This document shows positions 44,830 to 57,860 of a stretch of 64,000 nucleotides of DNA, in pieces (the stretch's first letter is position 1; every line of letters starts with the position of its first letter). The stretch comes from Maea johnstoni. Its lineage: Eukaryota > Annelida > Polychaeta > Spionida > Magelonidae. The DNA lies in assembly GCA_963942565.1 (NCBI GenBank), contig OZ012690.1:7116086-7180085 (forward strand). The letters are read 5' to 3'. Below the pieces are notes generated by a model. That model ran no database searches and was not told where the DNA came from. It was given only the letters and a program-made list of their open reading frames with translations. The translations under genes were made by a program, and so were the position numbers.

Positions 44830-46600
44830 CCTCCAGTATTAAAAAACACCTGTCTGCCGGACTGAAAAAGTGACGGTATATGATTTAGAGGTCATTTGAA
44901 GGTCAAACTCTAAAAAAATAGGCTTTTTTCTCAGTAAATGTACTTAGATTCAATGTTTCTTTGCTGCAATCACAAACATTCTTATTTCATATGTATCGAA
45001 ATATCAATATTGACCTTGTGGTTACATATTTTTATGTTTGTGTGATATTCAACGTCATCTCAAGGTCGAATAGGGGTCAAATTATTGAAAAATGGGGTTT
45101 TTCTGAGTAAAAGTACTAAATTTCTAATCTATTTCTATGACAATTCTATGCATTCTTCATTTTTCGGTATTGGACTATTAGTATTGATCTTGTAGTAGTT
45201 TGATTTCTCTTTTGGGAGATGTTCAAGGTCATTTCAAGGTCAAATATAGGTCAAAACGATGAAAAATGAACTCTTTTCTGAGCAGAAGTACTAAGTTTTT
45301 AACATATTTTTAGGGCAATCACATGCATTCTTCTTCTTATGGTATTGGACTATTGAAATCGATCTTGTAGTTATTTGATTTCTATTTTGGTTGATATTCA
45401 AGGTCAATAAGGGCAAAAAAAAGTTGAAAAAATGGGCTTTTTCTGGGTAAAAGTACTAGTTTTTCAATCTTATTTATAGTAATCACATGCATTCTTCTTT
45501 CTTATGGTATTGGACTATTGATAATGATCCGAGAGGTTAAACGCAATGGAACCTTCCAACATTTAGTACATCCCTCCAGTATTAAAAAGCACTTGTCTGC
45601 CGGACTGAAAAAGTGACGGTGTATGATTAAAGGTCATTTGAAGGTCAAACACTTAAAAATAGGCTTTTTTCTTAGTAAATGTACTTAGATTCAATGTTTC
45701 TTTGCTGCAATCACAGACGTTCTTATTTCATATGTATAAAAATATCAATACTGACCTTGTGGTAAAGTATTTTTTTGTTTGTGTGATATTTAGGATCATT
45801 TCAAGGAAAAATAGGGGTCAAATAATTGAAAAATGGGCTTTTTCTGGGTATAAGTACCAATTTTTTCATATATTTCTATGAGAATCATATGCATACTTCT
45901 TTTCTTTGGTATTGGACTAGTTATTGGTATTGATCTTCCAATATCATGATTTCCATTTTGTGTCATACTCGAGGTCATTTTTAAGGTAAAAAAAAGATCC
46001 AAAAGTTAAAAAATGGGCTTTTTTCTAAGTAAAAGTACTAAGTTTATAATATATTTTTATAGCAATCACTTGCATTCTTTTTTTTTTAGTACTAGACAAA
46101 TGATGTTGGTCTTGTAGTAATCTGCTATCTACTTTGTGGGGTATTCAAAGTTATTTGAAGGTCCTGAAAGGGGTCCAAAAGTTGAAATATGAACTTTTTT
46201 CTGAGTAAAAGTACTAGGTTTTTGATATATATCTTATGACAATCACATACATTCTTCTTTTATCGGTATTGGACAATTAGTTTTGGTCTTGTAGTAATCT
46301 GCTATCAATTTTGTGAGATACTCAAGGTCATTTCAAGGATGAAAAGGGTTCGAAAAGTTGAAAATAGGCTTTTTCTGTACTAAGTTCTTAATATATTTCT
46401 AATAGCAATCACATGCATTCTTCTTTTATTGGTATTGGACTATTGAAAGTGATTTTTCAGTAATCTGATTTCTGTTTTTTGTGGAATTCAAGGTCATTTC
46501 ATGGTCAAAAAGTTGAATTTTTTTTGCTTTTTCTAAGTAAAAGTAATCTTTTTTTCTATAGCAATCACATGCTTTCCTTCTTATTCTATTTTAATAGAAA
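44830..46600. repeat. Tandem ~165-bp units inside the long inverted-repeat element
   Basis: About nine diverged units, each with AATGGGCTTTTTCTGAGTAA, AAAGTACTAAGTTTTTAATA, CAATCACATGCATTCTTCTT, GGTATTGGACTATTG and a closing ATTCAAGGTCATTTCAAGGT. A second copy of the element's own end block (CTTCCAACATTTAGTACATC) sits at about 45552, so the element contains an internal duplication of its terminus. Confidence 0.82.
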
Positions 46601-46849
46601 TAGCGCTTTATAAGTGACAATTTTGATAATAACTCTGGTGCTGAATTGGTACTTGTACTCATTTTTCAGTTATTTGACCCCTATTTGACCTTGAGATGAC
46701 ATTGAATATCACACAAACATAAAAATATGTAACCACAAAGTAAGTATTGTTATTTCTATACTGTCTGTGATTGTAGCAAAGAAACATTGAATCAAAGTAC
46801 ATTTACTAAGAAAAAAGCCTATTTTTAAGTGTTTGACCTTCAAATGACC

Positions 46850-47325
46850 TTAAATCATATAACGTCACTTTTTCAGTCCGGCAGACAAGTGCTTTTTAAT
46901 ACTGGAGGGATGTACTAAATGTTGGAAGGTTCCATTGCTTTTACCCTCTTGGATCATTATCAATAGTCTAATACCATAAGAAAGAAGAATGCATGTGATT
47001 ACTATAAATAAGATTGAAAAACTAGTACTTTTACCCAGAAAAAGCCCATTTTTTCAACTTTTTTTGCCCTTATTGACCTTGAGATGACCTTGAATATCAA
47101 CCAAAATAGAAATCAAATAACTACAAGATCGATTTCAATAGTCCAATACCATAAGAAGAAGAATGCATATGATTGCCCTAAAAATATGTTAAAAACTTAG
47201 TACATATGCTCAGAAAAGAGTTCATTTTTCATCGTTTTGACCTATTTTTGACCTTGAAATGACCTTGAACATCTCCCAAAAGAGAAACCAAACTACTACA
47301 AGATCAATACTAATAGTCCAATACC
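46850..47325. repeat. Inverted arm segment of the long element
   Basis: Reverse complement of 45185-45640, unit for unit, from the GACTGAAAAAGTGACG block to TAATAGTCCAATACC. The pairing then breaks off and resumes at about 53812 with AAAAAATGAAGAATGCATAG, the exact continuation in the left arm. Confidence 0.82.
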
Positions 47326-49374
47326 AACAAGAGAGACGCCAATGGCGTCAAAAGTTTGTCTTGTATTTTATGTTTTTTAATTGATTGTTTTCGCAATTGT
47401 TAGTAGCTTTGTTCTTATGTTTTTTTTTAAATGTTTTGCACTTGGTAAATTTTCTGCTTTTTAAACTTTTGCACTTGGTAAATTTTTATTCATTTACTCG
47501 ATTTTTTGTCTATGTGCTGTTTTGAATATTTCACCACCTATTGCTTTTCTATGGTGTCAGAATTGAATGAAAATTTGGTCATGGTCAGAATAGTATGTTT
47601 TTATTACCCCTGACATTTTTGAATTAGTAATGTTTGTGTAAATGTGATCAATTATTGTGTTTTGTTTGGTTGTTGCTGTGGCTTGAATTTCCGTTAGGTC
47701 TGTAATAAATTGAGGAACTGATGATGTTGGATATCAATAAACACAAACTATGTGTACCTTTCTTGTCTTGTCATAGGCAGCTGTAGCATCGAGTGTTAGA
47801 GTCTTAGACAGCAGCTACAGTGCCAGAAGGCAGAGCTCTCCCAACTGACATATGGACATCTCTGGCAGTTTTCAGTCCCCCAACCCACGTCCCAACCTGC
47901 CCCTGTCTGTGCTGCTTAGTTCTGTCACGTAGTTGTTATAGTACACCCATCACTTGTACTATATCCAGCTCTCGGACTCGGAGGCTCTGTCCTACCTAAT
48001 CCAGGGGGCGTCACTGATTTCATTGCACAGTGAAATATCAACCCAAAAAAGCTAACAGATCATCATGAATTAAGTCACATCGCTGAAGATCAAGGTTATT
48101 GTTTCAGTAAGCGTCAAAGTAGTTTCTCGAACAAGGAGGGTGTGTTATATGTATCATGATCACTAGCCCTAAGACCCACCCCAAACTCCCCCAACCGAGT
48201 CAGGCGACAATCATGGAATCAAGACGGGTACCTGCGAGGTCGGTTAGCTTTTCTGGTAACCAATCCACATCCAGGGATGGGAACATTTCGGCGAAAATTA
48301 AGACCAAAAAAACAAAAACAAAAAAAAAAGGTTAATGGAAATCATCTCTGAAAGTCACCCTAACTAGCGTTGTTCTGATTCCCAGGTTCATAGTTCCTGC
48401 GCATCTCTGTATGGAAGCGGCAACCACTGACACAACTCCCATGATCGTGTACATAGACTTTTGATATCATCACATCCAGCATAATTGTTGAACTAGTTCA
48501 GATGACTAGCAGATCTGAATGGTCTGATTAGTATGTAGTAGTATAGTCTTGGAGCCCTAGTATGATAGGGAGTAAGATGGGTAGTCCATGTTCAAGGCAA
48601 TAGGCCCACGGGCTATTCACTAGAACATGCTCACCAACTCCCTCAGTATTTGTCATGCTGGAATATTTTTTGAGAACTTTTTGATCCTTAGTAATATTCT
48701 GCTTCTGTGTAAACTTGTTTCAACAGCTTTTCTCCTGGTTTCATCCCATCGCTCTTGGAGGGGTATCTCCTGCTAGAATCTGCCAAATGTTCGCGTAATA
48801 AGAAGTTTGAAGGTCAGGAATTTCTTTCAGATATTGCATCCGATTGTGAACCTAATTTAACATACATATGGATGTTAACAGGCCGGGGGACCATCACACA
48901 TGAGATCAATTTGTACCTATTATATATGTAAATGGCCAGCTGATGGATGCTGCTAGCAGGGATGCAATAGAGTGAAAGACATACTGTGTAAGGTATCTTG
49001 AAGGTTTAAGCTGTGTATTCAATATAGATAGATTCTTGTGAAAAATGCAGCTTAAGCCACAGTTAGCATGAGGCTAGAGCTTGATTTCAGACTATCATAT
49101 AATTAAAAGAGAAAATGTTTGAATAACAACTTTTATCAACAAGTAGCTTTTCTGTGGTAGCTCTAGATCTTGACTCTGAGCTCCATCCATCTCTTCAACC
49201 CCCATCAAAAAGTGCATGTTCAGTTGACCGCTGGGGAAAATCATGCTAACTACAAGATATCACTAGCTTGTGGGTTATTTCGGTATCTGTTCCTTCTGGT
49301 GATGTTTCTAATCATGTTTACTGGTTAGAAGTGTTGAGGGTTCCACTATGTGCAAGCTTTCTATCCCACCAAGA

Positions 49375-49550
<176 letters not shown>

Positions 49551-50722
49551 ACATGTATATGAAATAAGGCTTGAGGTGCTGCAGGGACTTGGACCACACT
49601 GTTCCCTTCTATAGCAGTGGTCAGAGTGAGGAGTGGAGAACATCAGCTGCTGCAGACTCACCTGACCAGTGGAGCTAAATCAACTAATTCATCCAAATTC
49701 ATACGTATCCCTTAAGTGGTTTGCATTTAGGATTGAGTGGAATTTTAGATCAGAAATTGCCAAGGTTGATAAATTTACATGCCATATAGAGCTGGTTGCT
49801 GAACATTTTCTTAGTCACAATACAAATATCATCCTGGAACTTGTAAGAGGCCCTTGTTTATGTCCTGTATCATCTCTGGTAGCCTAACTTTTGGTTTCCA
49901 AGGTCGTGAACTTTGAAATTCCTTGTATAGATTAAGAAAACTGCCTATAGAATGCCTCAGAGCGTCTGTGCAAGCTAATCATGTACTGTCAGCATTGCTG
50001 TTGGTTCTGTTGTCTATAACCCTGCACAAGCATGTCTTCTCGCTGCCATGCCCCTCAGCAGCACCCAGCCCTTGCCTCTGGAGACTTCACCGCTCTCCCT
50101 ACCTTCAGCATCTCATTCACTGTGAAAAAGTATCTGTAAATAGAACACAGCAATTGTGATACATGTACTTTTTCATATGATATTTTGTACTGGGATTCAA
50201 ATATTCTTTAGTTGATTATATGCTAGTTAATTTGCAGTTGTTTGATACAAATACTATACAATGAACTTGAAACATAGATGGAAGGTCAAATCCAGTTGAT
50301 GTCTTCTGCTGCACCTCTACAGTAGGAGCTACTGCGCGTCTCTTTGAGGGAAAATAAGCATTAATTTATTCATGAAATCTCATGTATCATCCAAATTGGA
50401 CACACCTTACAGGCACAATAATAAAGACCATCTCTGTTGAATTCTTGTTCTTTTTCCCCAGTTACAGTTGCCAACCCATTCATGGTCAGAACACTGATGA
50501 CCTGAAATTACTCAAACCTAAGACCCATTTGCCTAAGAAAAACTAGTCGAAAAAGTGCTGATAAAAGATGTTTAGGACATGTTTGTAAGGTTCACCTCGA
50601 AGTTCAGATTTAATCCATCCTGAAACTGTTACCTGCAGTTATGACCCATGAAAATAAGTACTAAAGGTTCTCAGTTTTGAACATAAAAAAGTTCCAATAA
50701 TTACTAGCAACTGTCATTATAC

Positions 50723-51149
50723 AAGAGCTGCACTCACGGAGGGAGATCAACTCATGAGCTCACCACCCGTTTGACTCGTGAGCTCATGAGCTCACGGACG
50801 TTCTGATTTTCCAAAAAAATATTTATTTTCCAGCCCAGCTATTAAGAAATAAATATTTATTGGCAGACATTTATTAACATTGCCATGTTTATTTAATTTC
50901 AAAACGTGCTGACGAGGTAAAAAGGTCAGTTTAACACTTAACACCGCTTGAATGTATACATTGGAGAATGTATTGAAGACATGACAGTGATATGCAGTTA
51001 TGTATGTTGATAATGTGTGTTATGTCCCCTGTGTTACGTTTGTGTTCCCAACATCGACGAGCTCACGATTTGAACATTTCAGCTCGAGCTCGGCGAGTTT
51101 GCTCCAGGGCTCGAGCCACTCGAGTTCGTGAGTGGTGAGTGCAGCCCTA
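50723..51149. mobile_element. hAT-type MITE, 427 bp
   Basis: Inverted ends AAGAGCTGCACTCAC and (reversed) TAGGGCTGCACTCAC are flanked by an imperfect 8-bp duplication, CATTATAC and CATGATAC. Subterminal regions are rich in GAGCTC, CTCGAG and GTGAGCTCATGAGC palindromes. The 8-bp target and TAGGG-type end are typical of hAT elements. No transposase. Confidence 0.83.
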
Positions 51150-51514
51150 CATGATACTTTTTAATTTTTTGGGTTGACCCTGAGATGAGTAGACCGGGAT
51201 CGGGCACTGTCCATGCATCATCAAATGTCGCTGCCTCCCATCTCCTTGGCAACAATCTGACCTAGAAAGGATGCTGCATGCTAATTGCACAGATCAGATC
51301 ACGTGACCAAGGCTACACCGCGTAATCCGAGGCGCACATACCCTAGGTGCTAGCATGCTGTGCCTATGGCGTTGCGGTTCAAGGGGATGTATTTCTCTGG
51401 TTGACCTCAAACTAATCTCACACAATATTTGGAGTAAGTCACACTGGCAAGAAGGGACTGCCACAAGTCCCAATGCTTTTTGATTTCAATTTTTGTTTGA
51501 CTTCTATATTCACA

Positions 51515-51700
51515 GTGATACTTCATTATTCAATCTAGATGTTATGAGTATACATTAAAATGTGTGGGGTCCTTCCTTAATGCTTCCCCTTGGGTGCAAC
51601 ATAAATGTGGATAATAGTTTTGGTGTGATACTTCATTATTCAATCTAGATGTTATGAGTATACATTAAAATGTGTGGGGTATAAATATGGATAATAGTTT
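51515..51700. repeat. 107-bp direct duplication
   Basis: A 55-bp block (GTGATACTTCATTATTCAAT.. to AAAATGTGTGGGGT) appears at about 51518 and again at 51625, followed each time by ATAAATRTGGATAATAGTTTT. Confidence 0.85.
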
Positions 51701-52549
51701 TCATGCGTACATAAAAAAAATCAGCCATGCAATATTTTGAGGGTATCACTTATTTTTCATGGACACACATCACTCGATACATCATTTTGTTAATGACAAT
51801 ATAGTAGAAAGGATTTACATGTGAGGAAATTGCTAGTGACTAGGGGTTAGGCGCTGATTTTAGTCGGGCATTTCGGTTTCCTCCATACTTACAATGATGG
51901 AAATGATGCAGTCGCTATTTAGTGCGGATTATCACTGAGAACACCACTTCTACATACAATCCTTGCACAATCTAATTGCACAGACAACAATGTATGTAAT
52001 CGACCGGTCAAGGGTTCGAATCCTTCTCGGGACAAGTGAGTACAGAAAAGACAGAATCGGGACTTACAGGCTAGATGTATGTCTTTGTTACTTCAAGCTT
52101 AGAAGACCAAACACATGGAATGGAAACCAGCCGGTCAACCTGAACATGCTAGCCTCAACCAGTGTCAACTAATAGGTGCTCTGGGCACCCACAGCAGGTG
52201 GTGGAGATAAGGTTTCTCTGTAATGTAATCGATGCAAGAGCCCTGATTGGTCCTTGTTCCCACGTGACCTCGCCCTGCTGCCTTATCTGGTAGTCCTGGC
52301 ATGAGGCCAGCATGTAACTACAGGGCATATAGTAATTGGTCTCTCGTTACATATCCATTCTTTTCTTAATCCAAGCTTCAAGGGTTAAGATTACTTGTCA
52401 AGGTTTGATCTTAAATCGTTTAACTAACCAAAATGATTAGATCAATTGCATGTATAAAGCTTGATATAAAAAAGGTAGGTCACTACTTCAAGGAGGCATT
52501 TATTCTCGTAAGGGACAATTAACTCATTTGCAAAGGAATGTGTTAGTCA

Positions 52550-53760
52550 TGACAGCTCCGAATAATACCGCGCGGCCAATGTAACTGTGTACTGTAACGC
52601 CTTTGTTTTTAACTTAAAACATTGTACCTAATATAAACCAAACTAAGATGCTTAAAACATAACTTCACTTAAACAAATATCAATTCATACAACTTACAAG
52701 GCTCAAAGTAGACTCGGGAAATCCATATGGTCCAATGTTCAAAAACTAATACACTGCAGTTCCAGCGCAGAAGCATATGGGATGGCAGGATTAAACAAGC
52801 TGATTCTCAGCTTTCAGAAAATGTTTATTTTATAGATATCCCGCCTTTGGGATATCTGTTGTCAGTGAAGGAATTGAAACTATCGGCATTCGGCGCGGCC
52901 GCTTACAGCGGCCGCCATTTTGAAATCGTATATTTGACACCGTCTGCAGATTCAAAATCGTCAACTTAAATCTATTAATACGCTGGCAATTCTTCAAAAT
53001 ATCGTAATTAACTTGTGCTATTATTGTTACTTGATAACTATTTTACTTAGATACCTACTAAATTAACTCACAATGACCAAGGAACAAAGACATGGGATCG
53101 ATAATTACTACGGCCGCACTCGATAAAAAACGTGTTGCGATAGATTTTGCCGTGGTCGCGCACTTCTCAAATAAAATATAATATCGTTTTATTTTATGTC
53201 TGTTTGTTTTGGGCTAATTAACCGATTACGTACTTACAAACTTTAATAAAAATCACAACACTGAACGACACAAACACCAACAATGTTCGATGGAAACCCC
53301 ATATTCTATGGGGAATCCCCAAACGGAGCACCAGACACACGTGATTCGAGGGAAATCGCAAACGGCAAACTGCGTCATAGGATCGCTACGCGACCAACAC
53401 ATAAATTATGCAAAACACAACCGCCAATGCGCACGCACACAACACTATAATATATGCAGAACTAACTGCCCATGCGCAGAAAAATTGACCCACGCATGCG
53501 CGATGATATAAACAACGACAACAACATCCGGGTCAAATCCGCGAAGCCGCTTACCGAGTACACCACCAAAAAATGAACCGGACAAACAAACATAGAATAA
53601 AACACTTTAAAAACAAAATAACACAAATATTATGAAAAATCTAATAAATTCACCACACAAACTATAAATAATACGAAAAAAATAGAAAAATCGCCGAACA
53701 AATAACGAGATCATTCGCACACAAAAATCAGAACAGAAGGCTTAGACAAAACTAAAAACG
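52550..53760. promoter_or_regulatory. GC-richer promoter-like stretch with NRF1-type sites
   Basis: CpG-containing sequence in an AT-rich setting. It has CGCGCGGCCAATG near 52571 (a CCAAT box), two GCGGCCGC palindromes at 52895-52902 and 52908-52915, and two 11-of-12 matches to the NRF1 consensus YGCGCAYGCGCR (53428-53439 and 53491-53502) with a further ATGCGCA at 53472. No coding frame is supported. It could be a promoter carried by the insertion or an alternative FBXW7 promoter; which strand it would drive is unknown. Confidence 0.4.
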
Positions 53761-54384
53761 CCATGGTGTAATAATAAAGTTTTTAAGAACTACGTTCTTA
53801 CAAACTTTAAAAAATGAAGAATGCATAGAATTGTCATAGAAATAGATTAGAAATTTAGTACTTTTACTCAGAAAAAGCCCATTTTTCAATAATTTGACCC
53901 CTATTTGACCTTGAGATGACCTTAAATATCACACAAACTCAAAAATATGTAACCACAAGGTCAATATTGATATTTCGATACATATGAAATAAGAATGTTT
54001 GTGATTGCATGAAAGAAACATTGAATTTAAGTACATTTACTGAGAAAAAGCCTATTTTTTTAGAGTTTGACCTTCAAATGACCTCTAAATCATATACCGT
54101 CACTTTTTCAGTCCGGCAGACAGGTGTTTTTTAATACTGGAGGGATGTACTAAATGTTGGAAGGGTCCATTGCTTTTACCCTCTCGGGTGCCACGGAATT
54201 TTAAAAAATGGGGTTTGGCTCCCTGACTAATGTGGGGGATTGAAAAATTGAATAAACCGCGGCAAGAACCACTGCCCCCAAAAACCGTCCCGCTCCCGTC
54301 GCCGCCAAGTGGAAGCTTTTGAAGATGCAATTGGGCTACCTCGACAAAAAAAATCATTTTACTGTTACCTATCCATCTACTTAC

Positions 54385-54527
54385 CTTTCATGTTTGCGTG
54401 GGCTCCTCCTAGTGACTGGGGTGGTGGGTGCGGTACAGAGCAGCATACCCCGGTTCTGTTCCAGCACCCCTGGACCGATACCCGGGACTTTTGTGATGTC
54501 ACTCAGGCTGCTGAACCCTCCAAGAGC
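54385..54527 (-). CDS. FBXW7: FBXW7 upstream coding exon
   Basis: Codes ALGGFSSLSDITKVPGIGPG.. to TTPVTRRSPRKHE plus two bases (AG). Acceptor TCTCTGTTTCAG and donor GTAAGTAG are both strong. Phase 0 in, phase 2 out. The phase-2 end joins in frame to 42735 (arginine) and equally to 40774 (serine). I do not recognise the protein stretch from vertebrates, where this part is isoform-specific. TPVTRRSPRK is a possible basic localisation or phosphorylation segment (inference). Confidence 0.75.
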
Positions 54528-54589
54528 CTGAAACAGAGAAAGAGGATATGATAAGAATGATGTTGATAATATTGTTAGTAACGATAATG

Positions 54590-54685
54590 ATTCGTATAAA
54601 ATCAATAAATATTTCATGATGATGAAAATAATGAAAAATAAATGAAATAATAATAATAATAACTTTGATGATGATGATAATGATG

Positions 54686-54739
<54 letters not shown>

Positions 54740-54890
54740 ATAATAATAATGATAACAATAATGATAATAACACAATACAATTACTACTACTACTACTACT
54801 ACTAAAAATAATAATAAAAATAAAAATAAAAATAAAAATAATAATAATAATAATAATAACAATAATGATAATAATGACGATAATAAAACC
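54590..54890. repeat. AAT/GAT trinucleotide microsatellite
   Basis: Imperfect tract of AAT units with GATGAT, ACT and AAAAT variants. It lies just upstream of the exon at 54385-54527. Long open frames across it are repeat artefacts. Confidence 0.92.
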
Positions 54891-55369
54891 ACAATTAACT
54901 TGTTAAACCACCACCTTTACGCTGCACCAGGAGAGACTGAGCTGAAACCAGACCAACATCAGTTCCAGACAATGGGTCCTACAATCACTAGTGGGCAAAG
55001 TGCACACAGAAAACCATAACTGACTTTCACTTTTATCAACAAATATTTTCATAACACAAAGGTTGTTCACCATTGTTTTGTTAGAAATCCACACAGTACT
55101 GTGTCTTCTTCATACAGAAGAATGTGTATGTTTCATCACTTGCATACTATTACAAATAGCAAAACTGAAAATCACTTGTACATAACACCTTTCATATGAA
55201 TGGATATGTATATTTCTATAAATCGTATACTCCAAGAAAAGGACTGGTATTCACTTGTTACAGAATTTAAAAGGTCCAGAGATATTTCTGATAGTCTATA
55301 TGTAATAAAGACAATAACCTGTTGTATTATGATAAAAAGCAACCTGTCATGGCTTAATACTTAGGCCTA
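54891..55369 (-). other. FBXW7 intron, no recognisable element
   Basis: Nothing recognised on either strand between the microsatellite and the family E MITE. Confidence 0.45.
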
Positions 55370-55597
55370 AAAAAAAATGTTTGTTTCCTGTAACGGTCTG
55401 AAAAAGATTAGGGTAGGTAGGCCGGTAAAAACAATTTTTTGCATTATTCTTTTGGTCAAAAATGTGTGTTTTCTGCATGTTTTACGTTGATTGGGAGTTG
55501 GGAGGGCAGAAAAAACGTTAGGGTAGGGATTTTTTTGAATAAAAACCTGTTAGGGTAGGGTTACAGGAAACAAACAACTTTTTTCTTTAGGCCTTAG
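55370..55597 (+). mobile_element. Family E MITE, complete
   Basis: 228 bp; left end CTTAGGCCTAAA.. GTTTGTTTCCTGTAAC, right end its inverted match GTTACAGGAAACAAACAAC.. TTTAGGCCTTAG. A possible 4-bp AATA target duplication (55366-55369 and 55598-55601). Same body as 43094-43328. Confidence 0.85.
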
Positions 55598-55919
55598 AAT
55601 ATGCAGAGTGTGCAGCTGTACATACATATCATTTGAAAGATATTAGTGATAAGACTTCTTTATTAATTTTTTTTGTAAATACATCATTTAAACAAATCTT
55701 GAAGGGCAATTCTGAATCTGAAGGTGTCAAATACAATAGCTCAATTACTATTGATAAACATGCATATTTAAATAACCTTATTTCAACACTACCTGATTGA
55801 CACAGAGAGAACTGAATTTCCATGCCACCTCCATGACATCTCCTAAGTCTTTCATTGTTCTGCCTTAAGTTTCCCAATAACTTTCACATGATATCCCAAT
55901 GTTTTCTCAGGTTGTTTTT

Positions 55920-56395
55920 CCTAATGTCCCGTAGTTTGTGCTATTGTTTTCTTGCATTGTTCTCCCTTTAAGCATCCCATTGTTTTTCCAAACATCCCGC
56001 AGTTTGTGCTATTGTTTTCTTGCATTGTTCTCCCTTTAAGCATCCCATTGTTTTTCCAAACATCCCGCAGTTTGTGCTATTGTTTTCTTGCATTGTTCTC
56101 CCTTTAAGCATCCTATTGATTTTCCAAACATCCCGCAGTTTGTGCTATTGTTTTCTCGCATTGTTCTCCCTTTTAGCATCCCATTGTTTTTCCAAACATC
56201 CCGCAGTTTGTGCTATTGTTTTCTCTCATTGTTCTCCCTTTTGGTATCCCATTGTTTTTCCAAACATCCCGCAGTTTGTGCTATTGTTTTCTTGCATTGT
56301 TCTCCCTTTTAGCATTCCATTGTTTCTCCAAATATCCCACAGTTTGTCCTATTGTTTTCTCTCATTGTTCTCCCTTTTAGCATCCCATTGTTTTT
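55920..56395. repeat. 68-bp minisatellite, about 7 copies
   Basis: Units read CAGTTTGTGCTATTGTTTTC, TTGCATTGTTCTCCCTTTAA and GCATCCCATTGTTTTTCC, and are nearly identical in the middle and decayed at both edges. A 170-codon open frame runs across it on the plus strand, but a 68-bp unit is not divisible by three, and the frame simply reflects a stop-poor pyrimidine-rich repeat. On the FBXW7 strand the repeat is purine-rich. Confidence 0.93.
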
Positions 56396-56399
56396 CTCA

Positions 56400-57126
56400 A
56401 CTATGCAAACTGCTCAATGCTTTTCCCACAGTTTTTTCTCATCATTCTTATAATAGCATCATGCAGTTCTTCCCATTGTTTTCTCCTTTTGTTCTTCACT
56501 TATTTTCTATTGTTTCCAGAGTAGGTGTCTGATATCTGTGGTTTTCCCATTAGACCGGCGAGAAACACTTTTTTTTTAGCTTCTTCACACTGATTCAACG
56601 GTTTCCTCTCTTTACACAATAGTTTTCTGTTATTGTTCTCTAAACACATGCCTGCTGTTTTCAAATTCTGAGTTCTTTTCTAAGCAGCCTTGATCTTTTA
56701 ATCATCGCTTTTGCTCTCATTGTATTCTTATCAAATCACATTTGTTTTCCATTCCATTCTCTATCATCTATTACAGTCTCACGATTCTCAAGATTCCCAG
56801 CTTTCTTGTAATTCTTCTCTAATCCACCAATAACATTTCCTCATATGTACTTGCTTTTTCCTCTAGGCTTACTCTTTTTGCAGTTTCTATCATTTATTGT
56901 ACTTCTGACTTTTTCTATTGTCTGCGCGACCATTGGTGCTCAGAATTTTGTCCATAGTCTTATCCAGCATAATAATACAGTTCTATTCCTTGAACACAAT
57001 CACACATTTTCTCATGAGACATTGTAGGATCAGAAGTCACATTTTAAAGTCACAATCACCAACCAGTGTGGTTGGGGTTCAGTGAAACAGGTATTCTATA
57101 AACCATTGGCTCCTCAGGTTGGTGTC
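56400..57126 (-). other. FBXW7 intron, T-rich, no recognisable element
   Basis: Pyrimidine-rich on the plus strand with loose similarity to the minisatellite (CATTGTTTTC strings). No elements recognised. Confidence 0.45.
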
Positions 57127-57130
57127 TTAA

Positions 57131-57335
57131 CCCTTTCCATGCTGAGGGTACTTTTGTCCATGGGAGAAAAATGCAAAAACTTTTGAAAACCATCCAAACC
57201 CTGTCATGTTGGTACTCATTGGAAAGCTCTCACTGAGTACTTTCAGATGAGTACCCATTTGCCAGGGTTTCGGTGATTTTTCAGGTTTTTTGCATTATCT
57301 TGTATTGGTAGAATTAGCCTCCAGCAGTGTAAGGG
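57131..57335 (+). mobile_element. Family A MITE with TTAA duplications
   Basis: TTAA at 57127-57130 and 57336-57339; ends CCCTTTCCATGCTGAGG and CCAGCAGTGTAAGGG. Confidence 0.87.
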
Positions 57336-57364
57336 TTAAAGTTACTACGGATAGGGGTGGCGTC

Positions 57365-57860
57365 CTCCTCCTAGGCTGAAAAACACAGGTCTCACTTACT
57401 GATACTCAATATCCCAGTAGACTGGAAAATACAGGTATCAGTTAATGATACTACAGGTGAACTTGGATATGACGGACCACTGTACGACGGATTTTTGCAT
57501 ATGACGGACGATATGCTTGGTCCCAGTCAGATGCATATCAAGTATTCGTCATATATATACGACGGATTTTGCAGATGACAGACCAATTTTCCTGGTCCCA
57601 TTGAGTCTGTCATATCCAAGTTCACCTGTAGTACATCCCAGAAGAATGGGAAATACAGGTATTGGCTACTGGTAGAACATCCAACTAGACTGGAAAATAC
57701 AGGTCTAGGTGGCTTTTTTCTCTAGGAAAAGGCTGAAAAACACAGGTATCAGTTACTGATACTAGTACATCCCAGAAGAATGGGAAATACAGGTATTGGC
57801 TACTGGTAGTGCATCCAAGTAGACTGGAAAATACAGGTCTAGGTTGCTTATAGTCAAGAA
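57365..57860. repeat. ACTGGAAAATACAGGT repeats
   Basis: At least seven spaced copies of (A/G)GAATGGGAAATACAGGTAT or GACTGGAAAATACAGGT, with paired TCAGTTACTGATACT and TTGGCTACTGGTAG blocks, interrupted by a pogo-type MITE. Irregular spacing suggests decayed tandem repeats. Confidence 0.75.
57454..57628. mobile_element. Pogo/Tc1-type MITE, 175 bp
   Basis: Inverted ends CAGGTGAACTTGGATATGAC and GTCATATCCAAGTTCACCTG (the right copy has one inner change) are flanked by TA at 57452-57453 and 57629-57630. CAG..TG ends with TA targets fit the pogo branch of Tc1/mariner. Inside, TACGACGGATTTTGCA is itself repeated. Confidence 0.82.

Noticed and set aside
51990-52045. tRNA-like B box (GGTTCGAATCC) suggesting a tRNA or tRNA-derived SINE
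   Set aside because: No matching 5' acceptor strand or A box upstream, the arm next to it is mismatched, and no second copy is seen in the window.
54381-54892. Leucine- or isoleucine-rich frames upstream of 54527
   Set aside because: They are translations of the AAT microsatellite, apart from the true exon at 54385-54527.
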